Below, piece after piece: positions 45,812-56,689 of a DNA stretch of 64,000 nt; the stretch's first letter is position 1; every line of letters begins with the position of its first letter. The position numbers and the translations under genes were made by a program. The stretch is from NCBI GenBank assembly GCA_016858145.1, contig JAEHOE010000015.1, positions 186,001 to 250,000 on the forward strand, read 5' to 3'. The stretch comes from Edaphochlamys debaryana. Its lineage: Eukaryota > Chlorophyta > Chlorophyceae > Chlamydomonadales. Below the pieces are notes generated by a model, which saw only the letters and a list, made by a program, of their open reading frames with translations, did no database searches and had not been told where the DNA came from.

Positions 45812-48800
45812 ATGGCGAGCCCGGCGCGAGCTAACAACGGGGTGTTTGTGGCGGCTTCGGCCGTTGAGACGGCACCAGTTGACATTGGCGTGGTAAGTGA
45901 CTTGCGTTAGACGTTGCTACGTACTGTGTAACTGTCACGAACCCCCGTGTAGGCGCTAGAGCTTTGCGTGTCTGTTGGAGGAACGTTCAAAGCCCTACTG
46001 GTAAGGTGGCGATCTTTGCCGGATCAGGTTGCTATCCATCCTATATTGGCGTCAACGTGCCACCCGCCTGCCTTGTAGGATCAGCCTGTCGCCAAACGAC
46101 GACGAGATGCTGTCGCTTCATCAGCACGCAAGGAGCGAGCGGAAGCCCGTGAGAAGCGAGCTGCTGTGGAGGCCCGTGTTCGCGAATATTCGAGGGCGTA
46201 CCGGCAGCGTGAGAAGATGATTCAGGAGGTCAGTGAACTGTCGACGCACGACTATTTCTGGGCCGTTTGAAGATGTCTCACCACATGTTTCAAATTCAGG
46301 TCGAGTGCACTGGATCAGAAGCCGGCGACGAGGGCACCACTCCGAGTAAAGAGCTGGACTTTTCCCACTTCGCCGTCCTTGGTGCCTGCATGTGGAAACA
46401 TCGCGATGCATCCAGCAGGGTCGACGCCCTGGCAGGAGCGTCGTCCATGAAGTCGCTCCCTCCAGATTTCCCTTCACGTCAGCAGGACCTACCTGCGGGA
46501 GCTCATGTCCCGGCCGCGTCGCTGGCGGATCAAATCGCTCTAGCCGAACGAATGGAACTGTTTGTCGAGGGGGTCATGCCAAGCAGAGTATGCGCAGTGT
46601 GCAGCGAGATGGTGTCTAGAGAGCAAGCTGCTTTCATGGCAATCTATGGCAGCGGAGTTTGAATATCTACGTGCCGATGTCCAGCCTGACGCACTTGTGT
46701 GTCGGCCGGCTCACGTGGTGCACTGGCGACCTCCCTTACATCCCGACCCGCCCTCACGTGTTCGGCCGATGGGATACCAACATCACTGGCTGCCTCCCCA
46801 ACAGCGGAAGGGGTGCTCACAGCCGCCTCAAGGTCAACCTCCGGCAGACCAAGTCCTGCCCGACAATACAACCATTCCATGTGTCGGGGGAGGAGCCTAT
46901 GGACCCGCCTCCACGAGCGCTATTGATGGAGAGATAGGATGCGACCGGCCGGTCGCTTATCGGGATATCGATGCCGACGTCTTCATGGGCCATGGTGAGT
47001 CAGTTTGTCGGGCAATTCCACTTGTGACCATTCACGACGTCGTTCTGGCTGTACAGGTGATATCCCGTCGGTTGCTGAGCAAGACGTGCCCGGCCTAGGT
47101 GGGCAACAACAAACGACTTGTACGGGTGGAGGTAGGTTGTGAGCAGTTAGACGCGGACGTGCTATTATGCTCAGTCCACAAGGCATAACTCTTTGTGACG
47201 TTTGCATGCCGCAGGCGATGCGGACAGCGACCCAGAGACCTACCCAGTACGGGTCGATCGCAGGCCTACGGTTGATGTGATCGACGGCGTCTCGACGACG
47301 GTCGCTGCCTACTGCATGCGTGTGGAAACGTCGGGTGCCAACGCAACGGCGGTTCTTGCTGACGATGGGTCCTTGGAGGTGGTTGTTTGTGACGTATGCG
47401 CTGCCGCTCTGCAGCACGTCCCAAAAGAGGGGTCCCAGCGTCGGAAACCAGACGGTGAGTGGTGGACGTAACGCGCTGATGCCCAACCTGCTGTTAATTG
47501 GAATCCCCTCTTGTGTCTTCAGGAACTCCAATCCCCACTGTCCGGATCCCACAAGGCTCATTGGCGCGCATGGATGGTGGAGACGTTCCAGACGACCTCC
47601 CAAAACTGAGTTTTATGGAGCAGCAGCTGTTCGGGCGTGGAAAGGTGCAGCAGTTTCTTCTGCCTGCAGATCGCGATGATGATCGTGGGTATCCGACGGA
47701 CACGGCCCCTTTGAAGATCACGAGTCACGGAATTGCAGTCGCCAACCCTCCGTTTCACCAAGTGGTGGAGTCGATTCCGCGACACCCCGAGTCCTTGGCT
47801 TCCAACATTTCGCTGCTGTGTATCCCCGCTGTACGGTCGGCGGCTGAAGTGTTCAAGTACCTGAATGGGGCGAAAGCGTACTCCGTCGAACCACGAGCCG
47901 TGTTGGCATGGACGACGTTCCTCCAGAAATGTGACAACGAGGTGATGTGGGACGAGGACGCAATTTCATTTTGGAAGAACCGCCATCCGAGCGGGACAGT
48001 ACCTCGAGCGTTGCTGCAAGATGCAATCGCAACGTCAGACGTCACTATCAGTGACCTACTTAGGAATGTATTACTACGCGATCGATCTGGCCCAACGCCT
48101 GTCCGTGATGGTGCCGATGTGGTCGCTGAGGAACCGTTACCATTCTTTTCCCTGAGTGACGGGCACGTGCCTCCTCAATTTCGGACCAACTCCGACAACG
48201 ACGACCGAGGGTTGACCGAGTTGGAGATCATACTTGCGGAACAGTCTCCCGAACCCTCTCCCTCGGACCACAACACTGTCCGCAATGCTGCCACGGTACA
48301 ACAGGAGCTCAACAACTCTCGGACGTTAGTATGGGCCTCTGGAGGTCCTGGGGCGAAGGTGAGCTGTTTAGGGAACTTGCTTCTTCCTTCCGGGCTATCT
48401 AACAGCTGGTGGCATTTGCAGGTTCTGGACTTTCGGGACGACGGTCACCTTGGTCACTGTTTCCCCACGTCGTTCCCTTATGGCATCCATCGCCCAGCGG
48501 GAATGTCTCTGGCACAATTCTTTCGTCATTTGATTCGGCGGGTCCCTCGTCGTCAGCATAACGGCAATCCGCTCCTCGTAGCCAGGATGATTGATATTCT
48601 TCGTCTTGAAGGGTCGCGTCTACATTCATCTATTACTGCCAAATCAAGCGTCGCCGACGTCGAAGCTGTGGGGCATATTCCGCGCAACGTCGTGCGATCT
48701 ATGGCTGAAGTCTTGGCATTACCCTACCATGACACACGACGCCGTGAACTGCTGAACGCCAACTCGCCTCTAGTGCAAAGTTTGGTCCGAACTATGACGC

Positions 48801-50794
48801 GGACATCACAACGCCTGGACATGACGGATGCCTACTACCAGGGCGCTCAGGGGTCTATGGCAGCCGTCAACGCAGTGGTTGGATTACCATCAGTCATATT
48901 CAACATCAATCCCGCCGACCTTCACAGCGCTGCTGTCATGACTGCGGCTGGCGAGGTTGTGGAGACTGGGATTGACGGTGGTCCCACTTCGTCTGAAAAG
49001 ATCGTGAAGAAATGGCGTCGCGTGCGCGAGAACCCCCACTCGTGCATGAGACTACTATTGGCAGTTCGAGACGCGATGTTGAAAGAATTATTTGGATTTG
49101 AGCGTGGATCGAAGAAGCAGAATGATCCAGACAGCTGCTTCTGTGGTGTGGTATTCCACGTCTTCGTGAAAGTGGAACAAAGTGGACGAATGGCCCTACA
49201 TCTCCATGGTGCAGCGCACGTCGCGGCCCTATCTCCAGAACGTCTACGGGCGTTGTTCGAGGGTCCCAACTGCCGTGCGTTATCTTTGGCCCATTCGTTG
49301 TGTTGCATGTGGCTACCAGATCCCTATTACGACCTTCAGGCCGGCCCAGAGATGCGTTACGTGGACCCTGCGGATGGTCTCGACCTGCACCTTCTGGGCG
49401 AAGAAGGTGGTCCGGTAGAGCCCTTGCGCCCTCCACCTGTGGACAAAGAGCGCCCTCTGGCCTCATTCAAGTTCCGCAAGGTTGCAACATTGCCGCCCCG
49501 TGTTTCGGTACTGGCCGGGAAGCGGGTAATCCACAAGAGGTGTGCTGCACATCTAGCAGCCGTGGTGTATTCATCGTGTCGTCACGGCAAGCACGTCAAG
49601 GGGCTATGTGATCGGCATGGCTGCACAATGGTCGATGGAGACTGCAGCATGGTATATCCTCGAGTGTTACGACGTTCTATGCGGTGGTTCGGGCGGCACG
49701 GAGCCTTCGCGTTACCTCGGTATGGTCCGAACCTGGTTTCTCAGAACCCAGCCACCTCCATGGCCTTCGGGGCTAATAATCATTTCAACCTCCCTGTCGA
49801 GGTGGACCGCGACTTGACGGCAGAGGTGGACGCCGAGTTGATGAAGCCTGAAGGGGAACAGGACCCGGATATTGTGTTTCCAGTCTTGCAGTGCCCAGAG
49901 TTTTGAGCGATGCAGCGGTCGTACTACGCATGCAAGTATATTGGGAAATCGGTGCGATCGAGTCAAGCAGTTCAGCTTACCAAGGCGGTGGGCATCACTA
50001 ACGCCTTCCTGACGTCACCAGCTGGAGGCAAGGCGGAACAAGCCAGCTGTTCTGGGTTGGGCGTCGTGTCTCATCGGGCAGTGGGCAACCTCATGGCTGC
50101 TGTCAACCGGATCACAGCAAGCTGCACGGTTGGTCTTACGATGGCGTCTTTGCTTCTCGACGGCAATGCGACGTTTTATTCCACGTTCGACAATTGCGGG
50201 ATCGCCAGTGAAGCATACTCGGCTTCCTTCAGAGCTGCTGCTAACATCTCGGACGCGAGTGAGGGGCTGGCAGACACCCTCTTGGTTATTGGGGATAACG
50301 CAGATGACAGCCCGCCGCCTGTGCAAGTTGTTACTGAGGTGACACACTACACGCACAGAGGTCGTGAACTTCACGCGCTCTCGATGAGCCCCTATGTCGT
50401 CGCGATGCTGTACAAGGTCGTCAGGATCCCCGAGGGGAAAACAGCCACTTCTCTTCCCGACGAGAAAGTACGGCGTGCACATTTGTCTAACCGGGTTGAA
50501 GGAGAGATCCCTGCCAACGTCCCCTACTTCACCTGGGTTCCATTTGCACCGACGCACCCACTCTACTCCACGCACGCCCTGCGTAAGCGACCAAGACCCG
50601 CGTACGTTAAGTTCTATGGCAACGTCCCTCCTCGACCTCCTCCTGGGGAGGACACCGGCTCAGCTGCAGACGAGTATTACTCCTTCGTGCTGAGCATGTT
50701 TCGGGCGTACACTTTCGAAAGTGAAGTCCATCGATACCTCCACTGCTCCAAATACGCCTCTGGTGCCGGACCTCGACTACCGCGCCTGCATTGA
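45812..50794 (+). pseudogene. Helitron replication initiator (Rep, HUH endonuclease), degenerate
   Basis: A start at ATG 45812 (MASPARANNG) gives exons 45812-45892, 45953-46000, 46079-46228 (basic, coiled-coil-like RKERAEAREKRAAVEARV) and one from 46300 with VCAVCSEMV. After a frame change near 46640 the frame continues to 46994, then 47215-47454 and 47523-48358, then 48422 onward after a 63-nt intron. The Helitron pre-Rep region (DVPDDLPKLSFMEQQLFGRG) and Rep core follow. The HUH motif is HLH at 49199-49207 and the catalytic Tyr motif YYACKY at 49922-49939. Between them an in-frame TGA (49904-49906) truncates the protein before the tyrosines. Rep nicks and joins single strands in rolling-circle transposition. 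The frame is lost again near 50720-50790 before the helicase. Confidence 0.72.
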
Positions 50795-52990
50795 AAGTCT
50801 ACTGGATGGGCTGCAACGCGAGCACGATCTGCGCCTTCCTGGGCGAGAGGAACGTAATCGTCTTCGTCGGAAACAACGTCGCATGGGTCAGTGGTCGGAT
50901 TCTTCAGACAACGACGACGGTCCGTCTTATGTGGAGGGCGACGAGGTCGATCCAGGGATTGGAGAGGACGAGGCCGCTGCTTACGTAGGAGAACGTCCTG
51001 GAGTGGATGATCGATCGTCAGTCAGAGTCAGCCAGGCCGATCTGAGCCAGCGTGACCTCGACATCCGTTATGACCTGAATTTTGCTTCGGGCCATTACGT
51101 GATCGAGGCTGCCATGGCTGCACCGCAACCACTGCTGGATCCGACGCGCGAGATTCAGCCCTCCAAGAACACGATCTCCGGCACGGGAGTGGTAACCACG
51201 GCGATTGCTAAAGCAGCGCTCCGACTTAAAAAGTTCGATCGCCTCGCTGCAGACGAGGGCTGGCCCGGGGCAGAGGATCCTGCATTCGCGGGATGCAAGC
51301 TTCGCCTTCGGCGCAATGGGACGGCTTTGTGCGTCGTGGTTACCCGTCCCGACGGCTCGGCAGACACGGTCTTGCCCCCTGGGCATCGCCCTCCGTTAGT
51401 GTTGCTTGACAGACCACCGACCGTGGACGAGACCGTCCAAACGTTCACGCTGGCGGTGGATCAAGCCGTACCATTCATCTTATTTGCGGAGTATTTCAAC
51501 AAGATGCGTGCAAAGACGTTGACGGATCGCGATCGACCACCACGGGTGATGGTGGTGGGCGCCGCTGGGTACGGCAAATCTCAATTCATTCATGCCCTTA
51601 TTTGGTATTGCTTCCAGCACGGGGATTCAGATTGGGTGGCTACTTCCGCGTTCGCGTGGACGGCAGCGTTGAACTTCTCTTTGAAGCAACATCGCTCGTT
51701 CTCTACGCATCATATGTTTGGCTTGCGACCACCAAACGGGACCTTCCAGAAGAAGGGCAGATACGCCCAGCGGGTAAGGCGTACAAAATCACGCTTCGTT
51801 GCATTTCCGCTTGCCGATCAAGCTTCCCCTTACAAGCATTCCCTTGCCCATGGCAGGTTAAACGCAACGTAGACGAGCATGCGATCTTCATCGACGAGAT
51901 CGGGTACAACAGCTTACAACACATGGGCTCTTGCAACATCGCGTGCGACCTGGTCTTGGACCCATACGATCGCGTCGCTCCCACCGATCGAGGTATGGCG
52001 GCATTTAAAGGTCGTCCTTTCGCATTGGTCGGAGATGTGTACCAGCACGTACAGCCGATGGGCAGTCCAGTGTTTGCGTTTTCGGACCGAGTACATCGGG
52101 ATTCGAATTTCACGCCACGCACAATGTTGCCTCCCGACGTCAACATTCCGGGCGCCGCTGTGGCTGTGGAAGAAGCGACAGGCAGCGACACCGAAGAGGC
52201 CCAGCCTTCGGCAAAGCGTGCCCGAGCCGTCGCGGCTGCAGTCGCGATGGCACACACCGGGAAGCCCACGACGGGTGCAGCTGTACAAGGAGCTGGGAAC
52301 GCGACAAAGCCGACGGCGCCGAAGCGAATGATGAAAGCAGACCGAAAGGTATGCACCGCTACGGTCAGAGGCTTCGAGGTTTACCGGGCCGTGGAGGACA
52401 CCTTCTTGCTTAGCCAGCCACAGCGACAAGACAAGACCGACGCTGGGCGCCGGTTGGTTCGTTACGCCGGCCTGTTTAATGGGACAGCGTGGGCGGACAA
52501 GTACAACACCGACAACAACGTCAGCAAGGACTACGGCAAAGAGCGCGAACAGTTGGTGACCAAGCTGGTGGACGAACTCAACGAGCGTGCTCTAACGAGC
52601 CCGGAGGAATTACAGGGCCTGTCGGCCCATAACCCGCGGGTTGTCCTACAACGCAACGAACCACGCCATTTCATTAATACCGCCCTCATGAAGGCAGCAG
52701 CGATACATGCCAAGAAGCGACTTATTGTATGGAATGCAACGCATCAACGTGTGAAGGAACGACGCGGACGGGGGATAGCGACACCTCTGAATCGTGTGCA
52801 GGAGAGCAACTTCCTCGACCAAGCCGACAAACACTTCAACAACCTCACCAGCGATACTTGGTACTTTGAAGGAGGGCTGTTCTTACTGACCGATAGTGCG
52901 CAAGCTGATGCCGGAGTTGCACGCAACAACCTCGTCCGCGCCGTGGGGATCGTCCTGGATCCTGCAGAACAGCTATCTGTCAGCAGCTAA
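50721..52990 (+). CDS. Helitron helicase part (SF1, Pif1/RecD-like)
   Basis: Two exons, about 50721-51773 and 51857-52990, joined by an 83-nt GTAAGG...CAG intron that corrects the frame. Walker A is GAAGYGKS (51558-51581). Walker B is FIDEIGY (about 51891-51908). A GDVYQ box (LVGDVYQHVQP, about 52025) and FLLSQPQRQ follow, as in Pif1/RecD-like helicases. Near the end, GLFLLTDSAQADAG resembles the Pif1 segment before motifs V/VI, but those last motifs are not visible before the stop at 52990. In intact Helitrons this region is fused to Rep; here a frame change separates them. The stop codon overlaps the start of the next ORF (TAATG). Confidence 0.7.
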
Positions 52991-53532
52991 TGACCACGCG
53001 GAATGACATGTGCGAGGAGACTCTGCACACCGTCCTACCCGTGGTCCAGAGCATCTTTGTCGCTTGCGATCCACTGTTCACCGAACCAGGAGATACTATC
53101 AACGTTCTGCTCGTCACCGACGATAGGCCCGACCGTGGAGCGCGGGACCCGTGGAGCATTGGGGTGTTTGATGTTCACGGCACAGCTCTGCTTCTGCTGC
53201 CGGGATATGACTTGGCCAAGTACGCAGCACGCAACATCATGACGTGTGCGCGTGGGCCGCCTATGTATCCTGCGGGTGATGTCCGTACCCGGTTGTCGCG
53301 ATGTTACGTCTGGTACGAGGTCGCCGTGCTGTTGGCAGACGGCCGCAGAGTGGCTGTACGGATCGTGCACCCAACAAGCTGCTTTTTTTGCCCTGAGACT
53401 TCCACGGCACAGGTTGTTTCCACAATTCTATCGGACGGTTTAATCGTTCCGGTCGGGCGGGCGCCAGTGCTGGGGAAGGGCCAACTCGGACCGTATCTGC
53501 CAGTAGGCCCGGGCCCTTGGGTGCTTATGTAG
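52990..53532 (+). CDS. Small downstream ORF of the Helitron-like element, function unknown
   Basis: A 180-aa frame starting within the helicase stop codon (TAATG). It has no recognised motif; it is globular-looking with several cysteines (CEETLHTV, FFCPET). It sits where a helicase C-terminus would be expected, but no SF1 motif V or VI is seen. It could be a separate cistron, a diverged helicase tail, or a chance frame. Confidence 0.35.
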   Translation: MTTRNDMCEETLHTVLPVVQSIFVACDPLFTEPGDTINVLLVTDDRPDRGARDPWSIGVFDVHGTALLLLPGYDLAKYAARNIMTCARGPPMYPAGDVRTRLSRCYVWYEVAVLLADGRRVAVRIVHPTSCFFCPETSTAQVVSTILSDGLIVPVGRAPVLGKGQLGPYLPVGPGPWVLM

Positions 53533-54027
53533 CTGAGGGTAGCTCATGTTCGCAGCTGAACCCGACTCGGGAGCAAGTAGACTTCGTGCGCGCCCTGAGG
53601 AACGTTGTTTGCTGCAAGGGAGTGATTGCAGGGGGGCATTGGCATCATGCTGCGGGTGCCCTCGCGAACTGGGGTCGCACCAACCCGTGGCGGAACTGGC
53701 ATTTGGTGCTGTCACACGCAGTGATCGTGAGCCTCTGCACGACGGACGCTCTCGTGAACTCTTATGTAATTACAGCCGGGTCGCGTTGACTTGCCCCATT
53801 CCCTGTTGGAGAGCAGACCAGGGGTTACCCCTAAGCGTGCATGTGCGTGGCCAGCACAACTTGAAATCCAGCAGTCGCTTCTGCATTGACAGACTCAAGG
53901 GAGACACTACTGCTGCACCGACCCATAACGGTCTCGTGGCTGTGCTGGTAACACAACGCCCGTCACACACGTGACAACTCTGGCTTGGGGCGGTGTACCC
54001 GTCTGCACATTGTGTCTCACGGGAAGT
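53533..54027. other. Junction between Helitron-like and Ty3-like elements
   Basis: About 500 bp without a supported gene. No copy of the sequence downstream of 63630 occurs here, so there is no sign of a 5' LTR. The Helitron 3' terminus may lie in it, but no convincing hairpin-CTRR end was found. Confidence 0.35.
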
Positions 54028-54054
54028 CTGTCAGGACACACTATGGGCTACGGC
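54028..54054. repeat. Left 27-bp terminal inverted repeat
   Basis: Begins CTGTCAGGACACAC and ends GGGCTACGGC. Every base pairs with 63852-63878 on the opposite strand. Adjacent gag sequence repeats ATGGGCTACGG once more (54056-54066). Confidence 0.85.
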
Positions 54055-54055
54055 T

Positions 54056-56689
54056 ATGGGCTACGGGCCGCTCTTCCACCAGTGCGGCATGCTGTACGAC
54101 TACTACCCGCGCCCGCACCTCCGTTTCCGCTCCGGGCTGCACCAGGGCGACGAGACCATCAACGGCCACGTGGCGCTGGTTCCGGCCCCGCCGGAGCTGG
54201 AGAAGGTGGCAGCCTCGCTCCGCGCCTGCTACGCCACGGCCCTGCTGCCCTCTGAGCTCTCGCCACCCCAGGTGGACGAGGCCAAGGCCCGGCTCAAGAC
54301 CGTCTCCGTGCACATCCCCACCGTACGGTTCGATCCCAGCGACTGCGCTCGCCCGCTGGCGTCTGCGCTGGGGCTGAGCGACCGCCGCATTCGCATATGG
54401 GACTGGAGCCCCGCGGACGGCGCCAGTGTGGCCTTCGCCACCAGCCTCGACACTGCGGAGGAGCTGCACGAGGAGGAGATGCTCGTGTACGAGGACGAGG
54501 AGCTGGCGGAGGCTGACGCGCGAGGGGAGCTGTCTGGGCCCCAACTCGAGGAGGTGGAGCCGCACCACACCCAAGCGCCGACGTCCGCTGCCTCGGCTCC
54601 GCCAAAGGGGGGTCCCGAGATCCAGGCCCTGGCTACGCACGACCACCCACGGCGCCCCGCCTCATCCCGAGATGAAGGGCGTCAGTCCAGCCGCGGCCGC
54701 TCCCGTTCCCGCGACAGGGGTGCTGAGAGCCGAGGCCGTGACCACGAGCGCGAGCGTTCAGGCGACCGTCAACCCCGCCGCAGCGGCAGTGGTGGAGCTG
54801 GTGGCCGCCGACCTTCAGGCTCTCCGCAGAGGTCCCGCAGTCGATCCCCTGGGACGCCTGGACGGCTCTCAGGCTCACGCCGCCCCTGCACCCTCTGCAG
54901 CTGTCTGCGCGAGGCGACGAGGCTGCAGGCTTACCGAGATCTGGCCGTCTTCCCCGGTCACGAGAACTACCGAGGTGCCGGCCCCCGGCTCGGCAACCCG
55001 CTGTGCTACCCACCCTGGTCGCGGCACAGCCAGGACTACTGCCTGCTGCACGCTTTGCTGGGCGGACCCACGCTGCTACGGTGGACCCCAGAGCTGCAGG
55101 ACTCGCTCGGCAGCCTGGACATCAAGGGCTTCTTCCAGCCCATTAACGAGGTCGATCTGCAACCGTGGCCTGAGGACCTGCCTGCGCTCCCCCTGGCCAA
55201 GGCATACGACCGAGGTGACAGGCAGCTTCGCCGCGAGTGCCGGTGGACGGAGGAGGTGCTGGCGCGCATGGGCCCCGACCCAGATCGCCCCAACGTCTCC
55301 ATCTACCGCCAGAGTGAGCGCCATATCCACTCCAGTACCCACTTCATCGGTGCGTACATCGATTGGTGCCGTAAGCTCAGGGACTGGCTCGCCTTCAAGG
55401 GGCAGACCATCGGCTGGCGCGAGCAGCGACCGCTCCCGGCGCCTCAGCCTGCCCCGCCACCGCCTCGCAAGGAGCGCAGCCGGCCCTCTGAGGTGCCCCC
55501 TGCCGCAGCCGCCGGGCCCTCGACCTCGGCGACGCCCCAGCGCGACGCCGCGGCGGCGGGTCCCAACGGCAGCGCCCAGGTGCGCAACCTAGAAGCGCTG
55601 GAGGCTGGCGCCCAGGCCCCGCCTGCAGTGCCTTCGCCCAAGCGCCAAGCGACCACGACTCCCGCGACTCGGGCTCCGCCCGCAGCTCTGGAGGCGGCAG
55701 CTTCTGCGGACCAAGGCCCGCGCCCCGCGGGGGCGAAGCCCGTACCCACAGCCCCGGTGCTGGCTGCGGCTCTGGCGTCGCGGTACCCTTACCTGCCGCC
55801 ACCGCTGCCTGCCCCAGCAGTCCGTGATGCACTCGTGCCTCCGCCACCGGCCGAGCAACCTGGTTCGGACCCCCAAGCCCTGCCGGCCAGCCAGCAGGCC
55901 TACATGTGGCGCCGGGCTTCGGCCATCATGGTAGGAGACGTGATCTTCGGCGAAGGCTGCGCGGACACGTATCAGCGCTATACGGAACGCGAAGCCGCGG
56001 TCGCCCTGCCGAGGCCGCCGCCTCCCGTCTGCGTCCTGGCATCCGCCTGCTACCACGGGTCCTCACTCACTGATGACGTCACGCCCATGGACCGTAACGA
56101 CCTGTGCACCGGTCTGCTGTTTGGCGACAACGAGCGATCCCGGTGGGAGTCACAAGGCCTCCCCAAGATCGAGATCACGTGCGCGGGGTTCGACATCACG
56201 TCGGCGTCGTACAGCGTCGACATGGGCCTCACCGGGGCATGCTGCCTCATGCGGCAAGACCTCTTCAACGGCGTTCCCGTCGCCGTGCTGCAAGACACAG
56301 AGGTCACTACCGCCGGTCTCTACCACGAGGACGAGGTGATCAAGGTCTTCGGAGCGCGCGGTGTCAAGAAGTCGTTCTACTCCACCAAGCGCACGGCACG
56401 CGACGTACGCATCTTCATCAACGGCACCCTGGGACGCGACGGTGCCCCAGGTGAACCCGCAGCGATCATGGTGCAAGTGCCCGTAGCACCCGTCCTGCCC
56501 GTGGAGGACCTGCCCTACGGCATCGTGTTTGGGCGCCCATTCCTCTCCCTGCTGCGGGCAAACATCAGCGTCCGCACCTCAGGCGACGAGTACTGGCTGA
56601 GCTCCCCGTCGATGACACCGCCTCCTGGCGCACTCGGCTCTGGCTCTGCAACCGGTACACGGACAACGCCATCCGCTTCTGAGCCCTAG
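54056..56689 (+). CDS. Gag-protease ORF of the Ty3-like element
   Basis: 877 aa from ATG 54056; the same frame is open further upstream to 53993 but with no ATG before 54056. The N-terminal half (LFHQCGMLYDYYPRPHL...) is followed by an arginine/serine-rich disordered stretch. Next comes a globular domain with CTLCSC, CYPPWSRHSQDYCLLH and WCRKLRDWLAF, which I take as the capsid-like part; no classical CCHC knuckle is seen. After a proline/alanine-rich linker, YSVDMGLTGACCLM and VFGRPFLSLLRANI resemble a retropepsin active site (D-S/T-G) and its distal ILGRPF-type motif, but with Met in place of Ser/Thr. Ends TAG at 56687-56689, overlapping the pol frame (open from 56683) by 7 nt. Confidence 0.65.
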   Translation: MGYGPLFHQCGMLYDYYPRPHLRFRSGLHQGDETINGHVALVPAPPELEKVAASLRACYATALLPSELSPPQVDEAKARLKTVSVHIPTVRFDPSDCARPLASALGLSDRRIRIWDWSPADGASVAFATSLDTAEELHEEEMLVYEDEELAEADARGELSGPQLEEVEPHHTQAPTSAASAPPKGGPEIQALATHDHPRRPASSRDEGRQSSRGRSRSRDRGAESRGRDHERERSGDRQPRRSGSGGAGGRRPSGSPQRSRSRSPGTPGRLSGSRRPCTLCSCLREATRLQAYRDLAVFPGHENYRGAGPRLGNPLCYPPWSRHSQDYCLLHALLGGPTLLRWTPELQDSLGSLDIKGFFQPINEVDLQPWPEDLPALPLAKAYDRGDRQLRRECRWTEEVLARMGPDPDRPNVSIYRQSERHIHSSTHFIGAYIDWCRKLRDWLAFKGQTIGWREQRPLPAPQPAPPPPRKERSRPSEVPPAAAAGPSTSATPQRDAAAAGPNGSAQVRNLEALEAGAQAPPAVPSPKRQATTTPATRAPPAALEAAASADQGPRPAGAKPVPTAPVLAAALASRYPYLPPPLPAPAVRDALVPPPPAEQPGSDPQALPASQQAYMWRRASAIMVGDVIFGEGCADTYQRYTEREAAVALPRPPPPVCVLASACYHGSSLTDDVTPMDRNDLCTGLLFGDNERSRWESQGLPKIEITCAGFDITSASYSVDMGLTGACCLMRQDLFNGVPVAVLQDTEVTTAGLYHEDEVIKVFGARGVKKSFYSTKRTARDVRIFINGTLGRDGAPGEPAAIMVQVPVAPVLPVEDLPYGIVFGRPFLSLLRANISVRTSGDEYWLSSPSMTPPPGALGSGSATGTRTTPSASEP

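Larger units (their letters stand above)
42833..53532 (+). mobile_element. Decayed Helitron-like element (coding core)
   Basis: Gene order on the + strand is OTU protease-like ORF, PHD/chromodomain ORF, Rep (HUH then Tyr motif), helicase, and a small 3' ORF. Rep plus Pif1-type helicase is the hallmark of Helitrons. Base composition is visibly less GC-rich than the cellular genes. Several frame lesions (frame changes near 45250, 46640 and 50720-50790, and TGA at 49904) suggest a decayed copy. Terminal sequences could not be identified, so the limits given are only those of the coding core. Confidence 0.75.

Noticed and set aside
53533..54027. Possible 5' LTR of the Ty3-like element
   Set aside because: No stretch matches the sequence after 63630 in direct orientation; only the 27-bp inverted match was found.
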